Of a stretch of DNA of 64,000 bases, positions 1-9,936 are shown one piece after another. Source of the DNA: Phlegmacium glaucopus (taxonomy: Eukaryota > Basidiomycota > Agaricomycetes > Agaricales > Cortinariaceae); the NCBI GenBank assembly GCA_015039465.1, contig MU130382.1, positions 292,386-356,385 of the forward strand, read 5' to 3'. Within the stretch, counting starts at the first letter, position 1; each line of letters begins with the position of its first letter. The position numbers and the translations under genes are program-made. Under the pieces are notes generated by a model. The model was not told the origin of the DNA and searched no databases. It saw nothing but the letters and a program-made list of their open reading frames with translations.

Positions 1-238
1 GAATTGGGCAGGACATAGATCATAATAAGATACGGGCACATACCGAAGTGAGTGCTACATTGTCGGACTCAACATCCACCTTGTATGTACAATGATAAAC
101 TAGGAACTTCTCAAGTGGCTCAGGAATGTTTGGCGCACCAAGAAAAAGCCGGTGTTAATAAGAGGTAGCGAGTATTAACTGACTGATGTCCTATGGTGGA
201 CCCGGGAGAACGATGTCTGGAAGGAAATTGCTTCCATC

Positions 239-1888
239 ATGGAGCTGCCACTGGTCAACGCACATACTCCGGACTGGCTCCATCATCGCATGACAGCATC
301 AAAGAATATCCTGGATGCAATGACAGGTGAGGAGAAGGATCAACTCCACCAGGACGGCAAAATGTTGCGGGCCAACGGATTCTCGGTCGACAAGCAACGC
401 AAGTGAGTGTGTGCCGGCATCAATCACCAAGTACCACTTAGTATTGATTTTCATAGACTGGCCGACGGAAAGTGGTACTCTCGTTTTACGACGGCCGCCA
501 AGGAGCACTACCTTGAAATGGGACTTATCTCACTCTCTGTTGTGGCCTACACCGACCAGTCGGGGCAATTCGTAATTGATATGTCAGTCCCAAATCGGCC
601 GGTGTCTACAACTCCCATTGTCTAATATGATAATCTACAGTCATGATGAAATGGCCGATATAGTCGGAATGCCTTCTAAGTGCTTTGAGGACACATATCC
701 AGACAAATCCAAGGAAATGAAACGGACTCTGCTGGAGTATATAAAAACCATTCAGGCAGCGCATGCCGGTGCCGGTGCCGGTGCCGGCGTCTTTCTGGAC
801 AGGCAGGACTCACCATTCAGCTAGATCCTGACAGATTTCCAATTGCCGCCCATCCTCTGTCATGGAGTAAAGTTAGTAAGGATATCGTGGAGCCTCTGTA
901 CCGAACATATATCACACAACATTATCGTAAGCGACTCCACTCAATGCCCAATGCAGGAATTGATGGACCTACAGGGCTTGCATGCCGGGACCAGGACCGG
1001 CAAGCACCGTTCCAAAGGATTGCCGCTAAACCATCGGACTTTATTGACCCCAAACACTTACCCAATGGTATCACCATCAACGATCCCCGGTCCATGAAAC
1101 TAGAATCTATTGTGAAATTCTTTCAACATGTTGCTGCCCGTGAAGCTACCCATGGGATACAACAAGCCTTCAGGTTCAAGGCAGTCCTTTCCAGTCGCAA
1201 AGAGGGACGTCTTCGGGATGCACGGTACAATGATTTTGGTGCAGAGTTGGAAGCAGTGCTGCCACCGCCGCAGAGGAAGAGGAGACCAAAGGCTCGACCT
1301 ACACAACCTGTGACACAGGAACCAGCCGTGGGACATAGCCCGGCACCACCACCAGCATCAGCACCAGGCCCCGACACTACACAACCTGTGACACAAGAAC
1401 CAGCCATGGGTGATATCTCGGCACCACCACCAGCATCAGCACAAGGCCACAACACTACACAACCTGTGACTCAAGAACCGGCCGTGGGTCATAGCCCGGC
1501 ACCACCACCGGCATCAGCACCAGGCCACGGCACTACACAACGTGTGACACATGAACCGGGAGTGGGTCATAGCCCGGCACCACTACCGGCATCAGCAATA
1601 GGCCACACTACAGAACCTGTGACACAAGAACCGGCAGTGGGTCGTAGCCCGGCATCACCACCGGCATCAGCACCAGGCCCAGAAACTGCACAACTCGTGA
1701 CACAAGAACCAGCAGGGCAGAGCACGGCAGCACGACCGGCACTAGTACCGGCAGTGGCTGAGTTTCAGCCTGCCGTCGCCAACGAGCCCGGAGGTGGTCC
1801 TGCACCAGCACCTGCACCAGCATCCAGGTGTGCAGTCCCGGGCCCAGTCGCAATTGTGATACCGCACCAGGACGTCTCCAGGAGTTGA
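239..1888 (+). pseudogene. Broken gene for a proline-rich tandem-repeat protein
   Basis: Three exons join in phase (239-402, 457-582, 641 to about 790) with good GTGAGT/GTCAGT donors and TAG/CAG acceptors. The first part is a globular stretch (KLADGKWYSRFTTAAKEHY, then DEMADIVGMPSKCFEDTYP). The frame is then lost in or next to a GCCGGT hexamer run at 765-786, because the following open frame (about 800-1888) is in another phase. That second part continues with a globular segment (DPDRFPIAAHPLSWSKVSK, later RFKAVLSSRKEGRLRDARYN), a basic patch KRRPK, six 26-residue P/A/T-rich repeats and an alanine/proline tail. I do not recognise a function; the layout resembles orphan proteins common in Agaricomycetes. 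The frame loss could be a missed intron instead of a mutation. The 3' end lies against the retroelement, so the true C-terminus may be missing. Confidence 0.5.
1301..1765 (+). repeat. Tandem 78-bp repeat, six copies
   Basis: Copies begin at 1301, 1379, 1457, 1535, 1610 and 1688, each opening with a variant of ACACAACCTGTGACACAAGAACC. The period is 78 bp except for one 75-bp unit that has lost a codon. All units keep the reading frame and encode 26 residues opening TQPVTQEPAVGHSPAP, so the array expanded while the frame was still being read. Confidence 0.9.
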
Positions 1889-1889
1889 T

Positions 1890-2499
1890 GGGGTTGGAAC
1901 GTGAACCAGGATCAGTCGAGTCAGGAAGAGGAAGGGGAGAGAATGAATGTCGTCCAGGATAGGGAGTGTGTCTTCGTGTATCGATGGAATTGTTTCTTTT
2001 GAGTCTGATGAATGGTTCGATGTGGCGGACTAGTCCGCTGCTGGCCATGTTGTCGTATACTGTGTCGGCCTGCGACTGAAGGTAATCAAGTTCTATTTTC
2101 GCTCGTATGATGGCTTGGTCGACATGGTGGAAATAAAGGAATTTTGTATAAAGGACAGGGTTTGGTCGAAGAAATGGCACGAGATTGTTAATGTCGTGTC
2201 TGTTTTGTACGTATGAAGAAAATTCTTTGTGGGTGAAGTCGTATATCGGGGTTCGGATGCAAGCAGAGCGGGTCGAAGAAGATGAGGATGGTGTTCGGGG
2301 CATAGTTTCAGAAGGAGGGGCAGTGAATTCGAGAGTAGTTGATTTCAAAATCGAATTTAGGAAGGATGAAGTTGTTGTCTCTTTGCTTTTCAAGGGCAAG
2401 TCTTATATCTTCGAAATCTTCGGCAATTTTGGCGATGACATTGATGAACTTTAAGAAGTCCTCATCGACGCATTCGTGTTGATAGGAAGTGTAACGCAT
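1890..2499 (-). CDS. Accessory ORF downstream of pol in the gypsy element
   Basis: Two open stretches follow pol on the same strand. The first (2499-2308) reads DEDFLKFINVIAKIAEDFED and ends at a stop. The second is open in another frame from a methionine at about 2303 down to about 1890 and contains YDFTHKEFSSYVQNRHDIN, LVPFLRPNPVLYTKFLYFHH and AIIRAKIELDYLQSQAD. The composition is protein-like, with helical and charged segments. The two could be exons of one protein or separate remnants. It is not gag, pol or a chromodomain, and I know no function for it. Beyond about 1890 the frame only mirrors the repeat gene on the other strand, so the true C-terminus is lost. Confidence 0.45.
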
Positions 2500-2514
2500 G
2501 TTTTCGAAGTTGTT

Positions 2515-5500
2515 CTAATTGAGGTGATGGGTTTGTTTATAAAGCGACAGCGTGTCATCTGCATTTTTGATGTGTGACTCGGGTTCCCACGTTGCTTCGG
2601 AGATTGGATAATCTTTCCATCAGATCTTGAATTGATATCTTCGTCCTCGTTTTCTGTGTCCAATGATCGATTCGACTTCGTATTCTTCATTTCCGTCGAT
2701 GATTTCTGCAGGTGGTTTAAGGAAATTCGGTCCGTGTACTTCGTTTTCGACGTATGGCATAAGAAGGTATGCGTGAAAAACGTTGTGGATCTTCCATGTT
2801 TCAGGGAGTTTTAATCGATAGGTGAGGGGTCCAAGGACTTTTTCGATAGGAAATGGTCCTTCTCGTCTTGGTGCGATCTTTTTGTTGTAGTTCATTTTTA
2901 GATTTCTGGAGTCTAACCAGACTAGTTGTCCTTCCCGGAATGGTTTGAAATTCGATTTGATTCTGTTTTCCATTCGATGTCTTGCTAGTTCATGTGCTGC
3001 CAGAGCTTCTTCTCGGTCTTTGATTAATTTCCGTGTTCGTTCTTCAACGGCAGGGAATTGCGTGTTTTCAAATGAAAGAGGGATGGAGATTGGAGATGAT
3101 CCCATGATTAATTCGAAAGGAGTTTGTGTTCGTCCGGAGTGTCTTCGATTGTTATGGGTAAATTCGAGTGTCGGTAAAGCGGATAACCAGTTTGTCGGGT
3201 TGTCAAAGCAATAAATGGAGAGATATGCTTCGATCTCTTGGTTGAAATGTTCAGTTGTTCCGTCGGACTGAGGGTGAAAGGCCGTTGTCTTTGCATGTTC
3301 GATTCCGAGTAATTTGAAAAGGTTTTCGAAGGCTTTGGTGGTGAATCGGGGGTCTCTGTCAGAGATCATCTTGTCAGGGAGTCCAAACCGTTTGTAAAGG
3401 TTGTCAAGCAAAAATTGGGCGATGTCTTCGGAGGTACAAGTTTTTGCACAAGGGATAAGAATCACCCCCTTCGTAAGCCCGTGGTCAACCACGACCAGTA
3501 CAGCGTCTTTGCCGTCTATGGGTGGCAAATCAGTGATCAGATCCATGGAGCAGTTCGCAAAAGGTCTAGAGTCTTTGGGTCCTTCAATCGGCAAGAAAGA
3601 GGGTTTTGACGGGTTTCGGTTGATTTTGAATTGTTGGCAGTCGGAGCATCCTTTCACATAGTTCTTCACAAAGGTACGAAGTCCTGGCCACCAATAATGT
3701 TGAGAGATTGAGTTGTAAGTCTCTAACTCTCCTGGGTGTCCTGCGGTTGGCGAATCGTGGTATTGTTTGACTAATTTCAAGCGTAGCTCTCGGTTTTGGG
3801 GAATATAATTCTTTCCCTTGTAGAACAGTATCGGTTTTCCCATGAATTCCTCGGTCGACCAGTCTTCAAGGTCACTTCGTAGATTAGATGGTCCTTTGTC
3901 GAGTAAGGAGCGTAATGCGTCAGCAGCGTCGGTGTCTATATCAGTAGAGTTTACTATTTGCTGTTGTAAATCAAGATCGACTAGATTAACAAATAAGGAG
4001 TCGGGGAGCATTGTGATGTCTTCGTTGTCATTGTCATCTTTGGGGCAGAAGTCAGCTCATCTGGATAGAGCGTCAGATTGAATCATTTTGTTCCCTGGTA
4101 AATGGATGAGGTTGACATTGAATTCAGAGAGGAACAACGACCATCGAGCTTGTCGTCTGTTCAGTTTTTGTGCGGTTCGGTAATAAGTCAAATTCTTGTG
4201 ATCAGAATAGACTGTCGTTGTATGTTCGGATCCTAAGATATAGTGTCTCCAATCGGTTAAAGCTCTGATGATTGCTAGGAGTTCGCGATCATAGATTTCA
4301 TAGTTTCGTTCGGTAGGGGAAAAGCTCTTTGATAAGAAAGCTACTGGGTGTCGGTCTCCGTTCATGTCTGTCTGAGTAAGGACTGCGCCTGATGCGTATT
4401 TTGAAGCATCAGATTCGATTTGGAAAGGTCGGGTCGGATCAGGCATTCGTAAAACAGGTTCTTCGGTAAAGCATTGTTTCAGGAGTTCGAAAGTTTCTTG
4501 ACATTTGTCGGTCCATTCGAAAGGTGTGTCTTTCTTCAAAAGATTATTCAACGGTTGACAGAGATCAGAGAAATGTCGGATGAATTGTCGGTAGAAGTTT
4601 CCGAATCCTAAAAAGGATCGTACTTCTTTAACAGAGGTAGGAGTCGGCCAGTCTCGGATACCCTTGAGTTTGGTTGGGTCCATAGAGATCTTTCCTTCTT
4701 CAATGATCATTCCAAGATATTCGACTTTCTTCTTATTGAATTCACATTTCTTTGGTTTCAAATAAAGATCGTTTTCCCGTAGACGTTGTAAGACTTTCTT
4801 CGTGATTTCCTCGAGATCCTTTTCGTTCTTTGCAAAGATCAGGATGTCGTCCATATAAACAATGATATAGTCGCCTTCGATAAGATCTTCGAAGATAGAG
4901 TCCATCATTGCTTGGAAGGTTGCCGGTGAATTGCACATTCCAAAGAACATTACTGTTGGTTCAAATAGTCCTCAATTTGTCTTGAACGCAGCTTTCCATT
5001 CGTCTCCTTTAGCAATCCGGACGTTGTTGTAGCCTCTTAGGACATCAAACTTTGTGAAACAAGTTGCGCCTTTGAGTTTGTCCATAATTTCGGTGATAAG
5101 TGGGAGTGGATAAGCATTCTTGACTGTGTGTTCATTCAGGTATCGATAATCTTGACAGGGTCGAAGTTTTCCGTCTTTCTTGGATACGAAGAAGAACGGT
5201 GAAGCCATCGGGGATTTTGATTTTCGAATGTATTTTCGGTCGAGATTCTCTTTGAGGAATTTGTCCAGTTCGATTTGTTCTGCCGGTGTAAGGTTATACG
5301 TTTTGAAAGATTTCGGTTGGAAAGTTGGTTTCATTTCGATCTTGTGGTCCCAAGGTCGTTCTTCAGGAAATCTGTCCGCCTTTTTCTCATCAAATACATC
5401 TAAGTATTCATGATACTCCGGTGGTACTATTTCTTCGACAGGGATGTCAGGCTTGATGTCGTATTTCATAGCCAGATCTTGTGAAGCAGAGGTTTTCGCG

Positions 5501-6045
5501 TTAATCCAATATTTGTTGTCCATTTCGCCATTGATAAAAGCGACGAGTACTGATATTTCATCATCGTCGGTGGGGTTCTGTGTTCGATTAAGATATTCTT
5601 CTATATCGTATTCATCTTCAACAGTAGTGGGTTTAGAGGGTGTCCTAAAAATCGGTTTCCGTGGTTGTTCTTTTGTTGGTTCAGGTTCCCGCCATGTGAG
5701 AGTTTCTTTCTTCCAGTCTATTTTGGGATTGTTTTCCTTGAGCCAGGTTGCTCCAAGAATGATCTTGTGTTTCCCTAGTCCGGTGACTAAAAGTCGGTTC
5801 GTCTTCTTTCATCCTAGTACATTGATTTCGAGGTTTACGTAATGTTTGATCGTGCCTCGTTTGTTCAGGGTACCGTCGACGTTAAAAACTTTGATGGGAA
5901 CTTTTAAGGTTTTGATTGTAAATTTTTGTGTTTTCACGAAGTTTTGGTCAATGAATTTTCTGTCTGCTCCAGAGTCGATAAAAGCTTGTTCGATGATTTC
6001 CGGGTCTCCTTGTGTTTCGCTCGTAATAGAAATGGGTATTTTCAT
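2515..6045 (-). pseudogene. pol: Gypsy pol: protease-RT-RNase H-integrase-chromodomain
   Basis: The polyprotein frame contains a retropepsin site (AFIDSGADRKFID, near 5960), reverse transcriptase with the catalytic YMDD box (near 4845-4856), RNase H ([10 protein letters not shown]), an integrase with an H2C2-type finger (HHYWWPG region and CSDCQQF are visible) and the acidic core (MDLITDLPP, SDRDPRFT, FHPQSDGTTEHFNQE), and a chromodomain (EEYEVESIIGHRKRG, continuing WKDYPISEATWEPESH). TGA codons interrupt it at 5809-5811, 4972-4974, 4057-4059 and 2620-2622, and another lies just upstream of the 6045 methionine. Each would be CGA, arginine, with one C-to-T change. Apart from these the frame stays open to the stop at 2515. 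This copy cannot make an intact polyprotein without readthrough. Confidence 0.85.
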
Positions 6046-6125
6046 TCAGTGAATATTTAAACGAGGTACTAAGCAATTTGATATGGATAGTGTGGGAGAA
6101 ACTGACATCGATTCAGTTCTCCGCT

Positions 6126-7139
6126 TTAAAAATCCTCATCTTCGACTTCAACAATCTTTTCTTCCTCTTCGATTCCGAGCTGAAGGTTGGCGAGCTTCTC
6201 GTGTTCGTCTCGGCTCAATCCTTTGATCAAGGCGTGGATGTCTTTGACCGTCGGTTTCTTCTGCTGGTTTTGATTGTACTTGTTGTTCGAGGATCCTTGG
6301 TTTTTATTCCCTTGATATCCTCCTTGCTTCTCTTTGCAGTCTCTGGAGATGTGGCCTGGCTTGTCGCACTTGAAACAGAGGCCTTTGCGCATGTACTCTC
6401 CTCGCTTCTCGTAACTCATCGCGTCGACGTCCATGGCGTCCGGGTCGTTTCGTCTGTTGTTGGAGGACCAATTCTTCCCTTCGTATTTCGGTTTCTCTTC
6501 TCTGTAAACTGGGTCGTAAGGTTTTTTGTTCGGTTGTTCTGATTGTAAGATCGCCATTGCGAATCGGTATTGTGAGTCATATTGAATTGCTTGGTCCTTC
6601 CAGCCTTTGATAGTCATGGGAACGTCTAGGCTTAGTAAAATCTTTCGTGTCAGGGATGGATTCAGGATTTTTCGGAACATGTGGACCAGATGTATGTTAT
6701 CTGATGCGGTTGTTTCGTCCAATCCGGCCTGTCGTGTCAAGAGGGAAAATTCAGTGACAATTTGTTCTGCCGACTTCTTTCCTTGTCGAAGAAGAGTCAG
6801 CTTGTGTATTGCGTCTTGGGTTTGGTTCACTTCCTTGAATTGTTCGGTTATTGTGTCATAGAAGGCATCAAGGGTTGGGAGAGTGATTTTCCCGGTTGCG
6901 TCGGTGATACTGTCAATCCACGTTTCTTTCCATTGACCGGCCTCTCCATCGTTCATAAAGGAAAGGATGAAGGCGATCTTTGGTCCGTCTGCATTGTAGA
7001 TTCTGTCGTTTACGCTGAAGTATATTTTACATTCTTGGAGGAATGTTCTGACTTTGCGTCTGTCGCCAGTGAAGGGCGTCGGTTTGTTGAGTTGTAATTC
7101 TCTCGGGACATGGGGAGCTTCAGAAGTTTCTCCTGCCAT
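6126..7139 (-). CDS. gag: Gypsy Gag capsid/nucleocapsid protein
   Basis: The 337-residue frame is intact. It has the retrotransposon gag capsid fold region (LQECKIYFSVNDRIY, then FKEVNQTQDAIHKLTLLRQ) and one CCHC zinc knuckle near residues 255-268 (CFKCDKPGHISRDC), followed by a Q/N/K-rich linker and an acidic tail. Gag would package the element RNA into particles. It ends at TAA (6126-6128); the pol frame lies in a different phase and is open across this point, so expression of pol would need frameshifting or reinitiation. The start is the first methionine of the frame, about 200 nt inside the LTR. Confidence 0.88.
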   Translation of the reverse strand: MAGETSEAPHVPRELQLNKPTPFTGDRRKVRTFLQECKIYFSVNDRIYNADGPKIAFILSFMNDGEAGQWKETWIDSITDATGKITLPTLDAFYDTITEQFKEVNQTQDAIHKLTLLRQGKKSAEQIVTEFSLLTRQAGLDETTASDNIHLVHMFRKILNPSLTRKILLSLDVPMTIKGWKDQAIQYDSQYRFAMAILQSEQPNKKPYDPVYREEKPKYEGKNWSSNNRRNDPDAMDVDAMSYEKRGEYMRKGLCFKCDKPGHISRDCKEKQGGYQGNKNQGSSNNKYNQNQQKKPTVKDIHALIKGLSRDEHEKLANLQLGIEEEEKIVEVEDEDF

Positions 7140-7329
7140 TGTTCGTTTGTTTCAAGTTCTGTTTTTGATTTGTTTCATAGAAGAGTAGAAGTCCTTGCTC
7201 TGTCTTCTTATACTGGATCAAGTATTTAACTTTTCACAGTATTCGTTCGGGTCAGTTCGTCGGTGTTTCGGTTTCGAGTTCGGCTAGATATAACCAACGC
7301 TTCTAAGAAGAGAGCGTGTAGGAATACAA

Positions 7330-7341
7330 TAGCTAATTCTT
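7330..7341 (-). other. Self-complementary primer-binding site of the gypsy element
   Basis: The 12 nt next to the LTR (TAGCTAATTCTT on the plus strand) are an exact inverted copy of 7504-7515 inside the LTR. On the element RNA the two pair perfectly. This is the arrangement of Tf1/sushi-type retrotransposons that prime reverse transcription from their own 5' end instead of a tRNA. No tRNA-type site beginning TGG is seen at this position. Confidence 0.65.
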
Positions 7342-7342
7342 T

Positions 7343-7741
7343 TGTTACAACTTCGAACGGCTCAGAAGGTTCTGGCCGTAAACAGTCGTATGAGATCGGT
7401 TCTTCGTAGTTCTGAGCTCAGAAGAATACCAAGACAAGATAGTCAAGGCAGCGTCTTAAGAGTTTGAGGATGTTCGAGAGCAAGACAACTAGGTTGGATT
7501 CTCAAGAATTAGCTAAGGTTTACATCCGGTGTAACTAGCATATTTATAGTAAGTAAAAGGGGCGTGCATAAGGTGAAGCGTCTGCATGTAAGAGGGTATG
7601 CATAAGTATAAATAGGTGAAACGATGAAAAAGGTGAGGAGGGCATATGTGAACGGAGATGAAAGAGAAAAGGTGAAAAGCATATAGGTGAAATGGGCACA
7701 TGTTCGGTGGAGATAAGAAAAAGAAAAGAAAGTTCGTAACA
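7343..7741 (-). repeat. 5' LTR of the gypsy element
   Basis: This 399-bp LTR is bounded by TGTTACAACTTC and CGTAACA, giving the inverted TGTTAC/GTAACA ends. The same ends and internal landmarks (GAGCTCAGAAG, TCTTAAGAGTTTGAG, ATTCTCAAGAA, CATGTTC-GTGGAG) recur in the solo LTRs at 12811 and 14472. It sits upstream of gag in the element's own orientation. The sequence beyond 7741 is unrelated flank. Confidence 0.85.
7504..7548 (-). promoter_or_regulatory. LTR core promoter: TATA box and predicted transcript start
   Basis: On the minus strand TATAAATA lies at 7548-7541. About 33 nt downstream comes TAGCTAATTCTT (7515-7504), the segment that pairs with the primer-binding site. If transcription starts there, the RNA begins with the self-primer. 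The solo LTRs keep the same spacing: TATATAAATA near 13016-13007 ahead of 12981, and a decayed TGTAAATAAT near 14675 ahead of 14640. Confidence 0.55.
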
Positions 7742-7871
7742 GGGTGTTACCCTTCTTTGCTCGGCGCCACTCGTCCGTGAATGCCCAAAGGAAGCGCGGC
7801 GCGTCAAACTCTTTTTGGAGGTCTGCGAGCCTCTGATGGCGCGTGCGCATCAAGGCATCCTGGGGGTCCAA
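7742..7871 (-). other. Possible exon fragment cut by the LTR
   Basis: On the minus strand an open stretch reads ALMRTRHQRLADLQKEF then APRFLWAFTDEWRRAKK and runs straight into the LTR at 7741. A possible CAG splice acceptor precedes it. Its charged, amphipathic look suggests a host exon disrupted by the insertion. It is short and unrecognised, and I find no continuation beyond the element. Confidence 0.25.
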
Positions 7872-7950
7872 GGAGTATCTTTAGTGTCAATTTTGGACAA
7901 ACACAAACAACTGCTTACCACGGACTTCCGTTCACTCTTGAACACTGTTT

Positions 7951-7979
7951 CCGTAATCGGCATTGTACCCTACCTGTTG
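7951..7979 (+). repeat. 29-nt word, copy 1 of 2
   Basis: The word beginning CCGTAATCGGCATTGTACCC recurs at 9338-9366 in the same orientation with a single mismatch over 29 nt. The flanking sequence is not alike, so this is a short dispersed repeat or the conserved part of a decayed larger one. Confidence 0.7.
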
Positions 7980-9337
7980 TACAGACAACCGGTCCACTCT
8001 TTGACTCAGGTGAGTGTGACGGACATCGACATTTTTGGAGGTTTGACAGGAAAAATGCTATAGGAAGTTTGTAGACTACCTCACGCCCGTGGTACTTAAG
8101 TCCCTGATATATCGCAACTAGTAACACAGGTTACTACTGTTCTATCGGCAGACCATAGGCTCGTCACAACGAAAGATCTCCTCACACTAATTATAAACCT
8201 CGGTAGAACTGGATGCTGTCCTTCCAACTAGTCAGTCTACAATTAGAGTAAATAAACGTAGATAAATGGTCCAGTGTACAGAACTACAACTTAGCCACAG
8301 TTGCACAGTAAGAAACAAATGAGAGTTGGTGTCCACTCACGGCTACGGTTCAAACGGACGGCCGCGAATTGTCTGTGGGTAATCGTGGAGGTTCTGGTAT
8401 GATGGGTGTCTTTACGGAAGTATGTGACGGCGGCTGTAGGCATTCTCGTAGCTACTGGAGCTGCTGTAAAAGTCCCGAAGCCATCACCGTCCTTGTGAGA
8501 AAAAAAAAAAAAAAAAAAAAAAAATGGTAGTTCTCCCCACCTTTGATGGATTTTAATCATTGTACCCCGATTTTTATCTTGTTGGGGATACAAAGGTCCT
8601 GTGTTACTCACGTGTACCACGGTCTTGGTTTCATTCCCATGGTCCTTGGTCATATAGATAAAAACCTGTAATAGATAAAAATTTATAGAGTTTACATATT
8701 TTATGGAGGGTCCCAAACATTTATCAGTCTTTTAACCTAAGAAAGAAAGGGGGGGAGTAAACGTTGGATCATGTCGAGTGACAGAATCTGTAACTCGTTC
8801 TTGTGAACAGAAACTCTATCACCTTAACTTTTATTTAGTCAAAGAGTCTCAACAAACTGAACAACATTGTTAACAACTTAACAACATTTTCAACACAACA
8901 CAATTTCAGTATCGTCTTCAAACTCCAGAAGAACACATACGTTAACACAACTTCAGTATTGTCTTCAGAACCTGAAAACACATGTGTTCAAATTTAGTTA
9001 GTCATTTCAGAATCCTTAAGAAACTGACTAACAACCACGTTCGGTATTTAACGTTTTGGTGAATTTTCAAAGTAGTAGGAAGTTAACTAGGTTTAATAAC
9101 AACAACAACACACATGATCAACTTCACTTTAAGTTTCAGAACCTTTCCAATATGAAAGATCTTTTGGGTTGAACGTAATAATTCTAACATATTTCATAAC
9201 TAACTCACTAACAAAACTCATCTCTAAAAATATTAGAACTTTTATGTGGGAAAAGAGTTGTTGGAGACACGTCATTGTAGTGGTAGTACATGTATTACTA
9301 TTAGGTATCACCGTCAGAGTATTATAGGTCGTATTGG

Positions 9338-9366
9338 CCGTAATCGGCATTGTACCCTGCCTGTTG
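9338..9366 (+). repeat. 29-nt word, copy 2 of 2
   Basis: Matches 7951-7979 at 28 of 29 positions. It sits in a tract with repeated GGCCGTA words (9337-9432), whereas copy 1 does not. Confidence 0.7.
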
Positions 9367-9936
9367 GGCCGTAGTGCGTGTGTATATGTGACCGTACCGT
9401 ATGGGTGGCCGTAGACCTATGTGGCCGTACCTTTATATAACTGTGCCTATTGTGCCTGGAAACAATCTTTATGATTGTTCAGCACTCCCCCTATCCTTAA
9501 TCATCATGATTCCCACACAATCACATGGTTCCACTATCTTGGTTATTCTGCTTCCACTGATGCTAGGGCACCAACTTCCCCTGAATATTTATTAATAATA
9601 TTCTGTTGCTCCAAAATCACACCCCATGACATTGCTAACCCAATATTGTTTATTTAACTTTTCCTGTGCCAAGTCTATAAGGATATTCATGGATTTATTA
9701 ATCCAGACATGCAATTTGTAGTGTAACAAGTGATAGTCTATTGACCACACTTATTAACTATATGCATTTAAGTCACACAGTAATAGGTCTAATCAGCAGT
9801 TGTAGGGTAGACAACTCTGATTCCCTTGTTTATTATCAGTTGTATTAACCAGTTATTGGTGCATTAATTAATATTTATGCTGAAATAATAGATAAAAATT
9901 GCAAAAACCATGCTTATGCAGATTTAAATCATATCA

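Larger units (their letters stand above)
1890..7741 (-). mobile_element. Ty3/gypsy chromovirus, minus strand, 3' truncated
   Basis: Order on the minus strand: LTR (7343-7741), primer-binding site (7330-7341), gag (7139-6126), protease, reverse transcriptase, RNase H, zinc-binding integrase and chromodomain (pol, about 6045-2515), then an extra ORF (about 2499-1890). Domain order and the C-terminal chromodomain place it in the chromoviruses. No second LTR is found downstream of the extra ORF; instead the sequence runs into the proline-rich repeat gene, so the 3' LTR is deleted or the element was cut by a rearrangement somewhere between about 1760 and 1900. I saw no frameshift along pol, only point stops, so the insertion looks fairly young. 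Confidence 0.85.
7872..9936. other. Non-coding stretch, probable transposon debris
   Basis: I see no convincing gene here. The region holds a 25-nt A run (8500-8524), a purine tract resembling a retroelement polypurine tract (about 8741-8758), an imperfect tandem pair of about 47 bp (about 8899-8990, each with TTCAGTAT-GTCTTCA) and one member of each of two near-identical 29-nt words (7951 and 9338). These look like remnants of more than one element, but no terminal repeats could be paired. Confidence 0.4.

Noticed and set aside
1608..2399. Single 263-residue minus-strand protein spanning repeat gene and retroelement
   Set aside because: Its C-terminal part is just the antisense of the 78-bp repeats; only the portion above about 1890 looks like real protein.
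8500..8524. A25 run as the tail of a LINE or processed pseudogene
   Set aside because: No reverse-transcriptase or gene-derived sequence precedes it and no target duplication could be seen; similar A or T runs occur elsewhere in the window.
8741..9480. Copia- or gypsy-type 3' LTR starting after the purine tract near 8741-8758
   Set aside because: No matching second LTR, no clear TG...CA borders and no coding remnants of pol nearby.
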